From positions 868,001 to 932,000 of the forward strand of contig NC_072812.1 in the NCBI RefSeq assembly GCF_003013715.1: DNA of 64,000 bases. Reading direction: 5' to 3'. The translations under genes and the position numbers were made by a program. The DNA comes from Candidozyma auris (Eukaryota; Ascomycota; Pichiomycetes; Serinales; Metschnikowiaceae). Below the pieces are notes generated by a model. It was not told the DNA's origin and ran no database searches. It worked only from the letters and a program-made list of their open reading frames with translations. The first letter of the stretch is position 1, and the number at the start of each line of letters is the position of its first letter. Below are positions 29,346-39,229 of the stretch, piece by piece.

Positions 29346-29860
29346 TTTGGGGATTAGTTTGTGATGTTGTCAGTAGCTAGTAATCCGAACGAAGGTAGAA
29401 GCAGGATTTTAAAATCACACTGGCATTTCCAATTGAGCTTTTCTGAAGTCTCATCTCAGCATATGCATGCCAACGGTCGCGAATATGACTGGCAGGTTTC
29501 AATATCTGTAATTCCTGGGGCAACATATGTGGAGGAGGTTTAATATCGAAATCTAGACAATCTGCTTGAAAAAGGAAAGTATCGGTTTTGATCGCCAGGA
29601 TTTATTAAAAACCCATTATATTCATCTCGTTTAATTCTCATGCACAAAAGCTTCACCATCACATTATACTCGCGAAAATACTTCTATCGATGTCGACCAT
29701 GCATAAACTATCTAAGGTTTTGCCAAATCAGGCAATCGGAGCTTGTGAGTCGAGCTCATGGAGAGGATAATATTTCAAAAGTCATATAATTGAGTCTAGT
29801 TTACAAATTTTTATTTTTTTGCTTTTGATCGCAGCTACTGCTCAAGGCGTCCAGCGCACA
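29346..29860. other. SET6 promoter and permease 3' flank
   Basis: 515 bp, AT-rich toward the permease. No gene, repeat or motif stands out. Confidence 0.5.
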
Positions 29861-31570
29861 TTAGTTAAAGCAGAAGTCCGCCACTTTGTACCATATCCTC
29901 CATAGGATGCCTTGCTTTCTTTGATGGCGGGCCAATTCTTCATTTTCGAGTTCTTCTTCGTCGTCGATTTCGGCTTTGCCCGTTGTAATATCGGCGGTCT
30001 TTGCTGTCCTCCATTTTGTCTTTTTCCAGAATTTGTAAACGACAAAGAGAACAAGGAAAAAGGCAGGTGCAAAATATGATGTGAACAAGTTGGCAACTGA
30101 GAACTTGCCAGGGAAGAAAATCCAGAATCCATTGAAGAAAAGAACAGCAGCGTTGAAAAATGCAGCCCAGTAGGTCAACCAAGGGTACATCCATTTGGTC
30201 ACCTTAAAGTACTTGGGGTCGGGATGATCACAAGGTTGGGCCTTAACAGCCTTTTTGAACTTGAAGTAGCACATCCACATGACACAGTAGGTGCAAAGAA
30301 GACCGGTGGTGGCTAGGTTGATGAACCAGTTCAAGACAACCGCTGAAGACTTGGATACACTCATGTATGACAAACAACCAATTGACAAGGCAGAGCAAAC
30401 AGCCACAATTGGACACCCATTTTTCAAACAATATGAGAAGATTCTAGGGAGATAGCCAGCCAAAGCTGCAGAACAGGCACTTCTGGCTGCACCGTATGTG
30501 AAGCCATTTCCACAAGACCAAGCAGAAGTCATCACCACTGCGTTGACAACGGAATCAAGACCGCTGACGCCAACCGATTTGATGCCAATAACCCAAGGAG
30601 AAGCAGCAGCACCATCTTTGCCGGCAGCATCTGCTGCTATGAGATCTGGGTTGACAGAGGAACACATTGAGTTCATGAAAAAAATGCCTCCAACATAGAA
30701 AAGGAAAATACGAACATATGTTCTTTTAGCAGCCATTGCAATATTCTTTCTTGGCTGGGATATTTCTCCAGATACCATTCCCAACATGTCTGGCCCGGCA
30801 CAAGCAAAGGCAGCATAAATTAACACGTTCCAGAGTCCCAAGAATTTGCCAGTGTTGCCCTTTACAAGGTACTCTTTAAAAAGACAACCTTCAGGCCAGT
30901 TACGGAAACCATAAGCATCACCCCGAGGGTTTCCACCGCACATGGTGATGAGTCCAAATAGCATGAGGCCAACAATAAGAATCACTTTTAGCATGGAGGA
31001 AAAGAACTCCACTTCTCCATACCAATTAACACCAAACACGTTAAAGAATAGAATCGTGGCCAAGCAAATGGTAATGAACACAGCGGGAGAGATGTCTGTC
31101 CAGTAGCCAGCCACCGATGCAAACGCCACGGATTCCACGCAAATGAACATCAAGGTGGTGTATAAGTATATCAAGGTGGTGGCAAATCCCAAAGCAGGGT
31201 CTAGCCATCTCGATGCAAAGTGCAAGAAAGTACCTTTGATTGGAAGATAGGAGCACATTTCACCCGTCGCAAGCATCAAGGGCCAGATCATGGTGACGGC
31301 CCAGATCAAGAACCCGAGAAAGAGAGATAAGGAACCTGAAGTCATAAGTGGCCCTTTTAAACCCACATAGAGACCTGTGCCAATTGACTGGCCAATGATC
31401 ATGAGCGATACATGCCGAGAATTCAACTTACGTTTCGTCTGGCCGTACTTTTCAACATCTAGCTTATCGTGGAAATCATCGGCTCCCAGAGAGATGTAGT
31501 TTCTGTTGACCGAGAGCACCAGCTCCTCGTCGTATGACACTGAGTAGCCCTTGATTTCCTTGTTTGACAT
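29861..31570 (-). CDS. Amino-acid permease, YAT family
   Basis: This 569-residue plasma-membrane amino-acid/proton symporter of the yeast amino acid transporter family has 12 predicted membrane segments between about residues 55 and 520. The entry signature R-K-L-N-S-R-H-V-S-L-M-I-I-G-Q-S-I-G-T-G-L is typical except that Q-S-I replaces the common G-A/C-I. Later motifs include F-S-S-M-L-K-V-I-L-I-V and the YAT block G-M-V-S-G-E-I-S-Q-P-R-K-N-I. Hydrophilic tails are acidic at the C-terminus and contain Lys in the N-terminus, the usual ubiquitin-regulated region. The specific substrate is not clear; it is not an obvious DIP5, GAP1 or CAN1 copy. A TATA box TATATAAAT lies 41-49 bp upstream of the start. 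Divergent from the DIP5-like permease. Confidence 0.88.
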   Translation of the reverse strand: MSNKEIKGYSVSYDEELVLSVNRNYISLGADDFHDKLDVEKYGQTKRKLNSRHVSLMIIGQSIGTGLYVGLKGPLMTSGSLSLFLGFLIWAVTMIWPLMLATGEMCSYLPIKGTFLHFASRWLDPALGFATTLIYLYTTLMFICVESVAFASVAGYWTDISPAVFITICLATILFFNVFGVNWYGEVEFFSSMLKVILIVGLMLFGLITMCGGNPRGDAYGFRNWPEGCLFKEYLVKGNTGKFLGLWNVLIYAAFACAGPDMLGMVSGEISQPRKNIAMAAKRTYVRIFLFYVGGIFFMNSMCSSVNPDLIAADAAGKDGAAASPWVIGIKSVGVSGLDSVVNAVVMTSAWSCGNGFTYGAARSACSAALAGYLPRIFSYCLKNGCPIVAVCSALSIGCLSYMSVSKSSAVVLNWFINLATTGLLCTYCVMWMCYFKFKKAVKAQPCDHPDPKYFKVTKWMYPWLTYWAAFFNAAVLFFNGFWIFFPGKFSVANLFTSYFAPAFFLVLFVVYKFWKKTKWRTAKTADITTGKAEIDDEEELENEELARHQRKQGILWRIWYKVADFCFN

Positions 31571-33606
31571 TGCTTGGGTTGGAAGCTAGACCCAAAGACA
31601 AACAATCTACATTTATATAAGACTCCACGGAATTAAGATGTGAAAGGCCGCTAAGAGGTATCAACACAAAGAGTGTGGGGGAGAGGCGCCTACTGAGCTC
31701 GAGTGCAGTACAAATCGCAAACCTTCAACACAAGGATGATCCTGCCAACGGTTTCAGCATGGCGGTTTGTTGGTTAAAAATCGACTTGTTGAAATAAAGT
31801 CAGTCCAAGGGTCCCAAGCGATTGAGATATGATGTATTTAAGATTGCAGCTTTCAAGAATAGAGGGAGCTGGACACTGCTTCGGAGTTCAACCTCCATCT
31901 CCTGATCAAGCAACGAATTCACATAAAATTCTGTTGGTAAGTTATCACGACAATAGCGGCCAGGCATACTCGATTCAGGTACAGTTATCAACGCAACCCC
32001 AACGTTCAATTGGAAGTTGGCCGTGAAAATTCTCAGCCTGGTCAATTTTAGGCAATGGCAATAAGCGCTAAGATAAGCTAGCGCAGTGCGTTGCGCCAGA
32101 AGCAGATAAGACTAAAAAGAAAGCAAGGGCGGCCATAAATCCAACGCAAAGTGGTATTGTTGTCAAAAACTAGTTACAAGCAATGCTTTAAAAGAAATTT
32201 CGTTTATGCTGCTGCGCTCAGAATGAGACCATTGTTTTGCGGCAAACAGCGGTTGCAAAGTGTATGGGTATAGCGATGGAGACGGTGAAAAAAAATCGCC
32301 TTACAAAAGTATGCACCCCACAAACCGTTTGAGAAGCGACACCCCCGGGTTTCCGGGGCAAAAGGGCCCATTCCCACGCCATTTTCGGAAAATTGCCTGA
32401 AATCTCACGCCGCTGGCGTGTAGAGAAGCCCACAATTTTCTTATGGTGATTTTCTTTGGGTGGAGTGATCTTTGGCAAATTAGGGTATTTGCTCTGGTGA
32501 AGCCTCGCGCTCGCCTCTGGCTCGCTGGAAGCAGCATCACAATTTTTTTTTTTTAAGCCCAAAATGCCTTACCGCACTATCGGGGCCAATTGTGCCAGCG
32601 CCGCCGCAAACGAGTGCTGCATCACCACCAGCACCAGCGACGAGCAAAAGTGTACACAAAAAGCGTACACAAAAAGGCACTCAACGGCGAGGGGGTGTTG
32701 CGATTCAGTTCATAGAGGCGGCGAGGACGACAAACGAACAAAAAAAAATGAATAAATAAAACGCAATTTTATTTGTGCAATTGTGTATGAATCAATTTCA
32801 AAGCGGCTGCAAAGATTGCGAATACTCTGTGGACTTCCTGGCAGCTCGTGCGATGAGAAGCTTGTTCTTTGGCCCCTTCGTGGTACCCTCAGGAACCCAG
32901 GGAGGACGGGTCACTCTCGGCCCCAAATACGAGGTTACCGTACATTTAGCTCCTGACCCACTTAGAACCCCCCATGTTGCAGAAGCTCCATCTGAGCTCC
33001 ATAAGCCATTCACTTCTAAGCTTTCTTTTTTGCCTTACCGACCCACTTTCTCCACCTCCCCACCGGGGCCAAGACGACTTTTTGGCAGCGCCGAGCAAGA
33101 CAAATAGGAGCCAACCGGAATTTTCCCGCCTGAGGAACACCACAGACAAGCAGGCCAGTTTCTGGAATATGGTGATTTTCTACTTTTTTTTCTCCATTTC
33201 CTCCTTGGCTCGGGTATTCGTGTGGTGCCCGGACTACATTTACGGGGCACGGCGGAAGCGAGCATAAGGCATTTTGCACCATGTTTCCTTTTGTTCCTCT
33301 CTCTCGCTCTCTGCCCTCCCTGTCTCACATCCAGCCCTTGTTCTCCTGCCTGCCAGGGTCTTCGCAGCGATGGCCTCTGCACCGATGGTCTGAAAGAATT
33401 GGAATTTGAACAAGCTATTATTTCTCTGAATGACAATAATCAAGGAACTCAATATGGGATGCAATTTTTTTTCATTTTGCACCCAATCAGCGCTCGCCAG
33501 TTAGGCATCTCTTCCGAGAAAACTTATCGAAGATGGGTACCAGATGCCGCAGATGCTCTGTGCCCTCTGTGCGTCAGAGGTGGGCACTCTGTTTCTTGGC
33601 CCCATA

Positions 33607-33612
33607 GATAAG
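33607..33612 (+). promoter_or_regulatory. GATAAG site upstream of the DIP5-like permease
   Basis: GATAAG 100 bp before the start codon. A second copy in reverse lies at 33523-33528. GATA factors of nitrogen catabolite control (Gln3/Gat1 type) bind this hexamer; use here is inferred. Confidence 0.45.
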
Positions 33613-33623
33613 CGGGGCCGCCG

Positions 33624-33630
33624 TATAAAA
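33624..33630 (+). promoter_or_regulatory. TATA box of the DIP5-like permease
   Basis: TATAAAA, 82 bp upstream of the chosen ATG at 33712, which also argues against the longer open frame that begins before the box at 33544. Confidence 0.65.
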
Positions 33631-33711
33631 CAGTGCAACTTCCGCTCTTTTGCAACCGCTCTTTTTTTCTTATATTTTGGCAACTGTTTTTTGCTCAAGC
33701 GTTTCACCTCG

Positions 33712-35439
33712 ATGAGAGATTACGAGAAACAGGTCGATAGCGATGACGCTATCTCGCGTCACACGGCTGAGTACAATTTGCTGGTGGTGATGTCGAACCC
33801 TCAGCTCAAGAGCCAGACTGGCGAAGACCAGAAGTTGAGAAAGGCCTTGGAGGCAAGACACTTGTCGATGATTGCAATTGGTGGTGCGCTTGGAACCGGT
33901 TTGTTGGTTGGTACCGGTACGGCGTTGAGAACGGCGGGGCCAGCGGCCATTTTCATCACTTACTCGTTGATTGGGTTTGTTGTTTTCATGGTGTTGAGTG
34001 CCTTGGGTGAGGTTGCAACCTTCATTCCTTTGGCTGATGGTTTTGCTGGTTACTGTAGGAGATACGTTGACGAGGCGCTTGGTTTTGCATGTGGATGGGT
34101 CTACTTGTTCAAGTACATTTTGCTTCCGCCCAACCAGTTGGTCGCTGGTGCGTTGGTGATGCAGTTTTGGATCAGCAAAGATAGAGTGAACCCTGGTGTG
34201 TGGATTGCCGTGTTTTTGGTGATCATTACAGCGGTCAACATTCTCGGTGTGCGGTTTTTCGGTGAAATTGAATTTTGGCTCTCGAGTGTTAAAGTCATCA
34301 CATGTCTTGGTCTCATCATTTTGATGCTTTGTATCGCTTTGGGCGGCGGTCCAACACACGACAGACTTGGTTTTAGGTACTGGAAAGACCCTGGTGCGTT
34401 CAAGGAATACACTGAATCGTCCAGAGACTTGTACATTGGCGGTGCTACTGGCCGTTTTGTTGCCTTTGTTGCTGTGCTTGTCACAACTATTTTCGCCTAC
34501 ACCGGTTCCGAATTGGTCGGTATCACTTTTGCCGAGTGTGCCAGACCAAGAAGGGCCATCCCCAAAGCAATCAAGTTGACTTTCTACCGTATTGTCGTTT
34601 TCTACATTTGCTCGGTATTGCTTTTGGGTATGTGCGTTTCTTCAAGTGACCCAAGACTTTTGGGGGCCAGCGGCAACACTGCTTCTGCTTCTCCTTTCGT
34701 CATTGCCATCACAAACGCTAAAATCAAGGGCTTGGACCATGTCATCAATGCCTGTATTTTGATTTTCGTTTTGTCTGCTGCAAACTCCGACATGTACATT
34801 TGCTCGAGAACGATTTACGGTCTTGCTGTGGCCGGTTACGCCCCTCACTTCTTCTCCAAGACCAACAAGAAGGGTGTGCCTTTGTACGGTATTGCCCTTT
34901 GCTTCGCCTTCTGTTTGTTGGGTTTCATGACAACGTCCTCGTCTGCTGCGGAGATTTTCCAACACTTCGTCAACGTGGTATCCCTCACCGGTTTGATCAC
35001 CTGGACCTGTATTCTTTTCCTCCACATGCGTTTCATGAAGGCCTTGAAGGCCCAGGGATACAAGAGAAAGACCGACTTGGTGTTCCGCTCGCCATTCCAG
35101 CCGTTCGGAACCTACTTTGCTTTCTGTGTGTGCTGCTTCCTTATCCTTGCTAAGAACTTCACAGTGTTTTTGGGTAAGGACTTCCCATACAAGACATTCA
35201 TCACAGGTTACATCGTTCTCCCTGTGTTCATCTTCTTGTACTTTTTCTGGAAGTTCTACAAGAAGACCAGATTAATCCCACCTGCGGAAGTCGACTTGGA
35301 TACCTTCAGAGACGTGGTTGACTATGAGGAGGAGCAGTTCCAGGCAAAGGATGAGGAGGAGAAGGCTATCAGAGAAGCTCAGGGCAATCCTAAAGACTTG
35401 AAATGGTTCTACCATAAGATCTTCGGCTGGATCTTCTAA
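33712..35439 (+). CDS. DIP5: Dicarboxylic amino-acid permease, Dip5-like
   Basis: This 575-residue permease of the YAT family probably imports glutamate and aspartate. The N-terminal entry signature R-H-L-S-M-I-A-I-G-G-A-L-G-T-G-L-L-V-G-T-G is the Dip5 form. Further blocks are V-T-T-I-F-A-Y-T-G-S-E-L-V-G-I-T and F-A-E-C-A-R-P-R-R-A-I-P-K-A-I, then a 12-segment topology. The acidic C-terminal tail ends with a W-F-Y-H-K-I-F-G-W-I-F motif. Codon choice is strongly biased, as in well-expressed genes. The ATG at 33712 is chosen because the frame from 33544 would run across the TATA box. Substrate assignment is by family similarity only. Confidence 0.87.
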   Translation: MRDYEKQVDSDDAISRHTAEYNLLVVMSNPQLKSQTGEDQKLRKALEARHLSMIAIGGALGTGLLVGTGTALRTAGPAAIFITYSLIGFVVFMVLSALGEVATFIPLADGFAGYCRRYVDEALGFACGWVYLFKYILLPPNQLVAGALVMQFWISKDRVNPGVWIAVFLVIITAVNILGVRFFGEIEFWLSSVKVITCLGLIILMLCIALGGGPTHDRLGFRYWKDPGAFKEYTESSRDLYIGGATGRFVAFVAVLVTTIFAYTGSELVGITFAECARPRRAIPKAIKLTFYRIVVFYICSVLLLGMCVSSSDPRLLGASGNTASASPFVIAITNAKIKGLDHVINACILIFVLSAANSDMYICSRTIYGLAVAGYAPHFFSKTNKKGVPLYGIALCFAFCLLGFMTTSSSAAEIFQHFVNVVSLTGLITWTCILFLHMRFMKALKAQGYKRKTDLVFRSPFQPFGTYFAFCVCCFLILAKNFTVFLGKDFPYKTFITGYIVLPVFIFLYFFWKFYKKTRLIPPAEVDLDTFRDVVDYEEEQFQAKDEEEKAIREAQGNPKDLKWFYHKIFGWIF

Positions 35440-37134
35440 TCTATTTTCCTCATAGGATTCTGGAAGAAAGAGCCTGTGGCTTTTTACCTCGGTTTATGAA
35501 AGCTGGTGTCTTTCGTTGCTGTCTCCAGTCAGAATTTCAATGCTTAGGCTGTGTATAATTATATTGATGATAACAATAATGTTAACCTTTCGTGCATTAC
35601 TCCGATGATACCCTTGATTCGTTCTGCTAGTCGAGCACCTTTAACAACTTAAACGGTTTTACTAAATCAAGGGGGGCTCATGTAAGGGACGATACGTGCC
35701 TATCTCTTCTCTTGGATTTCCAATTGTATTCATTGTCGTTTGCAATTATTTTCATTGCTCTTCTTATTTTCGCAAGTGGGGAGATATTGGGTGAGAACTT
35801 CGTAAACTAAAGGTAATGCCACAAATGTGATGACAGCACTGATACAAAAAATAAAAAATATAATAAAATCAGTGAGTAAAACAGTACGAACATGTAATTT
35901 ATTAATCTATCTATTTATTTTCGAAAAAGCAATGAAAAATGATGAGTGTATTTGAATTTTGCGGTTCATATCGCAAGCTAAGGTTGAGCAACTGCATCGT
36001 TCACACTCGTTAAACCTTGAGATCTATAGTGATTGATATGGATGATCACAGCTTTCAGCAATGGCACGAACTCGACTTCTGATCAGTATCATCGACAGAG
36101 ATCTTGGCATACCTTACAAGCCTTTGTCATGAACTCTGGCAATCTCTATTGTTCAAATTGCTTATCTACTTGGGAAGAAAACACACCAACTAAAGATGAT
36201 AGCTCGAATCTGAGCCTAACCGTAATAATCACAGTGAATGTCGCTCTTTGAGAAGCAGTCTGCAACTATGGTGATGAAAGCGATGGTACTCCAAAACTCC
36301 TTCGCACATCACAATTCAGGGTTTCTACTGTTATTGGGAGGAGAAAAATTCACTGAACATCTTAAACACTCATTAAGATTGCGTTGAACTTGCATTATTC
36401 CTACGAATCCTACTGTGGTACAGAAATAAAATCCATATAGAGCGGAGGTCTTTTAATTTACTTGGACACTCCTCAACCAATCAAGCAGGCTGAGTACTAT
36501 TCTTGTAGTGGCTGCATACGTCAGGAAGGTAATACTATTTCTAAAAAAATTGATGACTCAGGCGGGCGCCCCATAGCCTCTCGAGATGAGACCACCAAAA
36601 AGCATTCATGCAAAGTTGCCATTGTCAGCGAAAAAACACCACTGGAAAGTTTCCCGGAGCAACCAACGCTGCACAATTGCCTAAATTCGTAACGTTGGAA
36701 GGGAAATTGAAAAAAAGTCTCGGACTTCAGATGCTGGCACTTGTCAAAATTACTGATCTCATATCCTGTTTCTTTGTAAACGTACGCCAGAGCCCCACAA
36801 GTCGGCTTATATATCGTATGGCATTGAATTGGCATTTCCGATCTTGGAAATCAGCATCTTCTTTATTTCTTGTTCGTCACTGCCATATCTAGACCGCCTT
36901 GTCCCAGACGTCTGGAAGGGGACCCCGGCATCACGTGCCATACATTGTGGGAATCAATGTCAAGACTACCTTCGCGATCTTGGAGAAATCAAAAGCATAC
37001 TCACCCTCTCCCACCATAGAAGCTCCACCTAACCCACACAAAGCTTTGGAACTCATCAAAGGGCATTACCTGTTCTCATTTCCAAAACCATCTCGCCCGT
37101 TTTGTATAATATCCTCGTTTCCCCCCTGGGCTCA
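35440..37134. other. Long region between DIP5-like gene and Gcr1-type regulator
   Basis: 1.7 kb with no convincing gene. An AT-rich zone lies at about 35840-35935. A Gcn4-like ATGACTCAG sits near 36551-36559. Small open frames at 36462-36892 lack conserved features. It probably serves as the promoter and leader of the downstream transcription-factor gene. Confidence 0.5.
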
Positions 37135-38535
37135 ATGAACTCTGCAGGTCTAGCCACCAATTCCTTGAGCTCCTCCTCCCTCAACCACGCCCTAAGGTCT
37201 CAGCCTTCGGTGTCGTCTGCCGTGGGAGAGGTCTCTCCAGTTGATGACTCCGAACAGCTTCATGGGGGCCATTCTCATAACAGCCATGTGTCTCATAATA
37301 ATCATGCTAATCATCCCCAACTGAACCACCACTTGCACCTCCTGCTGCATCACAACACGCAATATGGCTCCATGACTCAGCTCACGCCGCTACAAGAGAG
37401 CTTCAGTAAAGTAAACGATAACGTGGCCAAGTTGGAGAACGATGTGGCCACTTTAAGTCAGGAGCTTGCCTACTTCCGCCATGTGGTGGATTTTCAAAAT
37501 CTGAAAATAGAGAAGTTGACCCAGCTATTATCTGACGTGCTACAAAACAAGGACACCTCTTCAATTGTCAATCTGCTACAATCTCTTCAAGAAGGCGACC
37601 CCTTTAATGTCAATGACAACCAGGACTCCGTCGACAACCTGGTCCCTGAATCTGTGCACGAATCTGTACACGACGCTGTCCACGACCCAGTTCACGACTC
37701 AGTGCACGATGTCACTGCAGATCTCCCCTCTTTGCAACTGTCCAATGTTGTCCAGGTGCCAGGGGTGGTGGATGTTCTGGGTGTCTCCCTTAATAACAAT
37801 ATGGATCCTCAGCTCCATCAAGTTGCTCAAGCAGCTGTGCTGGCACAGGGCAAAGGTGGAAAGCGAAAACGCTCCTCCTACGCAAAGGTAAATGGTAACT
37901 CTGATGGCCTAAAACCTCAACTGCTGCGGAACCACCAACAGCAACAATCCCAACAACAAAGACAAATGCAGCAGGCATCCATGCAGCAACAGCGAGACCA
38001 ACAATCTCGAGCTCTGGTGTCAATGCAACAACAACGGCAACAACAACAGCAGCAGCAACAGGCGCAGCAGCAGCAACAACAACAACAAGCACAACAAGCA
38101 CAACAAAATCAACAGAATCAACAACAACTGCTGCTGACTCAAGACAGCGGCAAGGACTTGGTGCTGATGCCCGGTCTTGAAGTTGTTGTTGACGATATGG
38201 GTGGACGGAAGAAACCAAAGATAACTGTAGACTTCCTCCACAACCCTATGAATGTGAAAGACATCTACGATGAGTTTACTAGAGGATTCCGTGGCCAGCC
38301 ACCTCTACGAGAGATGGACGAGAGGTTCGGCAAGCACGAATGGAGAGGTGACTCGAGGTCCAAGGAGCTGAAAAGATTTCAAAGAAGGAAAAAGCTTTGC
38401 GACGCCATTGAGCGTGGGATGGCAAAGTATGGGAAATCCGCAATGGAAATCATTGACTACATTGAGGACTTCCGGGGCGACAAGTCGCTTACGTGGGTCA
38501 TGAACGGGAATTTGCCTCGAGACTTGCTTGAGTGA
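37135..38535 (+). CDS. Gcr1/Hot1/Msn1-family DNA-binding regulator with polyglutamine
   Basis: A transcription regulator of 466 residues. The C-terminal ~85 residues form a GCR1_C DNA-binding domain, with W-R-G-D-S-R-S-K-E-L-K-R-F-Q-R-R-K-K-L and ending N-G-N-L-P-R-D-L-L. The family includes S. cerevisiae Gcr1, Hot1 and Msn1, which act on glycolysis, osmotic stress and filamentation. The middle has a coiled-coil segment (about residues 90-150). Next come five four-residue units of (E/D)-x-V-H (37648-37707), a basic K-R-K-R patch, and then a Gln-rich region (about 37930-38130). His-rich runs occur near residue 50. The first ATG is at 37135; an upstream TTG-led extension is ignored. Which of the three paralogues it matches cannot be settled. 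Confidence 0.75.
   Translation: MNSAGLATNSLSSSSLNHALRSQPSVSSAVGEVSPVDDSEQLHGGHSHNSHVSHNNHANHPQLNHHLHLLLHHNTQYGSMTQLTPLQESFSKVNDNVAKLENDVATLSQELAYFRHVVDFQNLKIEKLTQLLSDVLQNKDTSSIVNLLQSLQEGDPFNVNDNQDSVDNLVPESVHESVHDAVHDPVHDSVHDVTADLPSLQLSNVVQVPGVVDVLGVSLNNNMDPQLHQVAQAAVLAQGKGGKRKRSSYAKVNGNSDGLKPQLLRNHQQQQSQQQRQMQQASMQQQRDQQSRALVSMQQQRQQQQQQQQAQQQQQQQQAQQAQQNQQNQQQLLLTQDSGKDLVLMPGLEVVVDDMGGRKKPKITVDFLHNPMNVKDIYDEFTRGFRGQPPLREMDERFGKHEWRGDSRSKELKRFQRRKKLCDAIERGMAKYGKSAMEIIDYIEDFRGDKSLTWVMNGNLPRDLLE
37648..37707 (+). repeat. Five 12-bp tandem units encoding (E/D)-x-V-H
   Basis: The codons give E-S-V-H, E-S-V-H, D-A-V-H, D-P-V-H, D-S-V-H. The DNA units differ at several positions, so the repeat is not fresh. 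Confidence 0.8.
37934..38133 (+). repeat. CAA/CAG tract encoding polyglutamine
   Basis: Glutamine codons (mixed CAA and CAG) dominate 200 bp, interrupted by Arg, Ala, Met and Asn. It is likely to vary in length between strains. Confidence 0.85.
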
Positions 38536-39229
38536 GCGACTATTGACGAAACTTGAGTCTAATTCTGAACTTAACGGGCAGGCCACAGTGCTTGCACCTT
38601 GTATTGTATTATGGGAAATGGGTGAGACAAATCACCAAGCGTTTATATTAGGCCAGTGTTGTATTATGTGTATAACTTTCGTTTAGAAATGATGAGGGTC
38701 TGGGAAGAAACAGTAGACTGGGATGTATAGTTACTGAAGAATTAGAGCAGATTCCAACTACTAATCATTGTGAATAATCTTGTCTTTGATAACTTACTCC
38801 AACACTTTCTCTACCGCCAACAGAAATTCATTTACTTCCCCTTCCCACACTACACACCCAAATACGTGACTCCTTCAGTGGTGGCAACAGCGTTTGCACC
38901 CATTTCTCGTGCATAGACGTCTCAGTTGCACCCAAAAAGCTCGCAGCAACAGCAAAGCACCACCGTATCCTTAAACGAATAAAGCGATATTAGATGTCAG
39001 AATGTTGTTATGATATAGATATGTAGAGGTGAATCCTACACAAGTTCCACCAGATTTTCGACATTTCTACCTTTTTTGACAACACTATTCTTTGAGTCAC
39101 ATCGGAAATTCTGGAAGATTCCAGGTGCCAGGGCGCGCGCCGGGTAACCTCACAAAATTTTCATGTACCTTAGCAAGGGCCCTAATATTTAAACTACCTT
39201 CTCACATTCTACACATCCAACACATAGCT
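38536..39229. other. Regulator 3' flank and SSC1 promoter
   Basis: 694 bp. It contains the heat-shock element and a Gcn4-like TGAGTCA (39093-39099) close to SSC1. There is no extra gene. Confidence 0.6.
39109..39121. promoter_or_regulatory. Heat-shock element TTCnnGAAnnTTC of SSC1
   Basis: TTC-tg-GAA-ga-TTC is a perfect three-unit element for Hsf1, 109 bp upstream of the SSC1 ATG. It is flanked by a partial fourth unit (GGA at 39104-39106). Confidence 0.8.

Larger units (their letters stand above)
31571..33711. other. Long divergent spacer between two amino-acid permeases
   Basis: 2.14 kb with no conserved gene. Near the left permease is a TATA box (31611-31619, minus). Four GATAAG sites are spread at 32072, 32105, 33523 (reverse) and 33607. 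A TATAAAA box at 33624-33630 serves the right permease. A direct repeat of a 12-base unit GTACACAAAAAG occurs at 32652-32663 and 32665-32676. Other open frames here have no recognisable family. The structure suits complex nitrogen-source control of both permeases. Confidence 0.6.

Noticed and set aside
33544..33711. Longer DIP5-like start at 33544
   Set aside because: It would include the TATA box at 33624-33630 and a Phe-rich segment with no family similarity; the ATG at 33712 fits the permease family.
35840..35935. AT-rich block as a replication origin or centromere
   Set aside because: Only local base composition suggests it; no consensus or extended AT-poor/rich domain supports the call.
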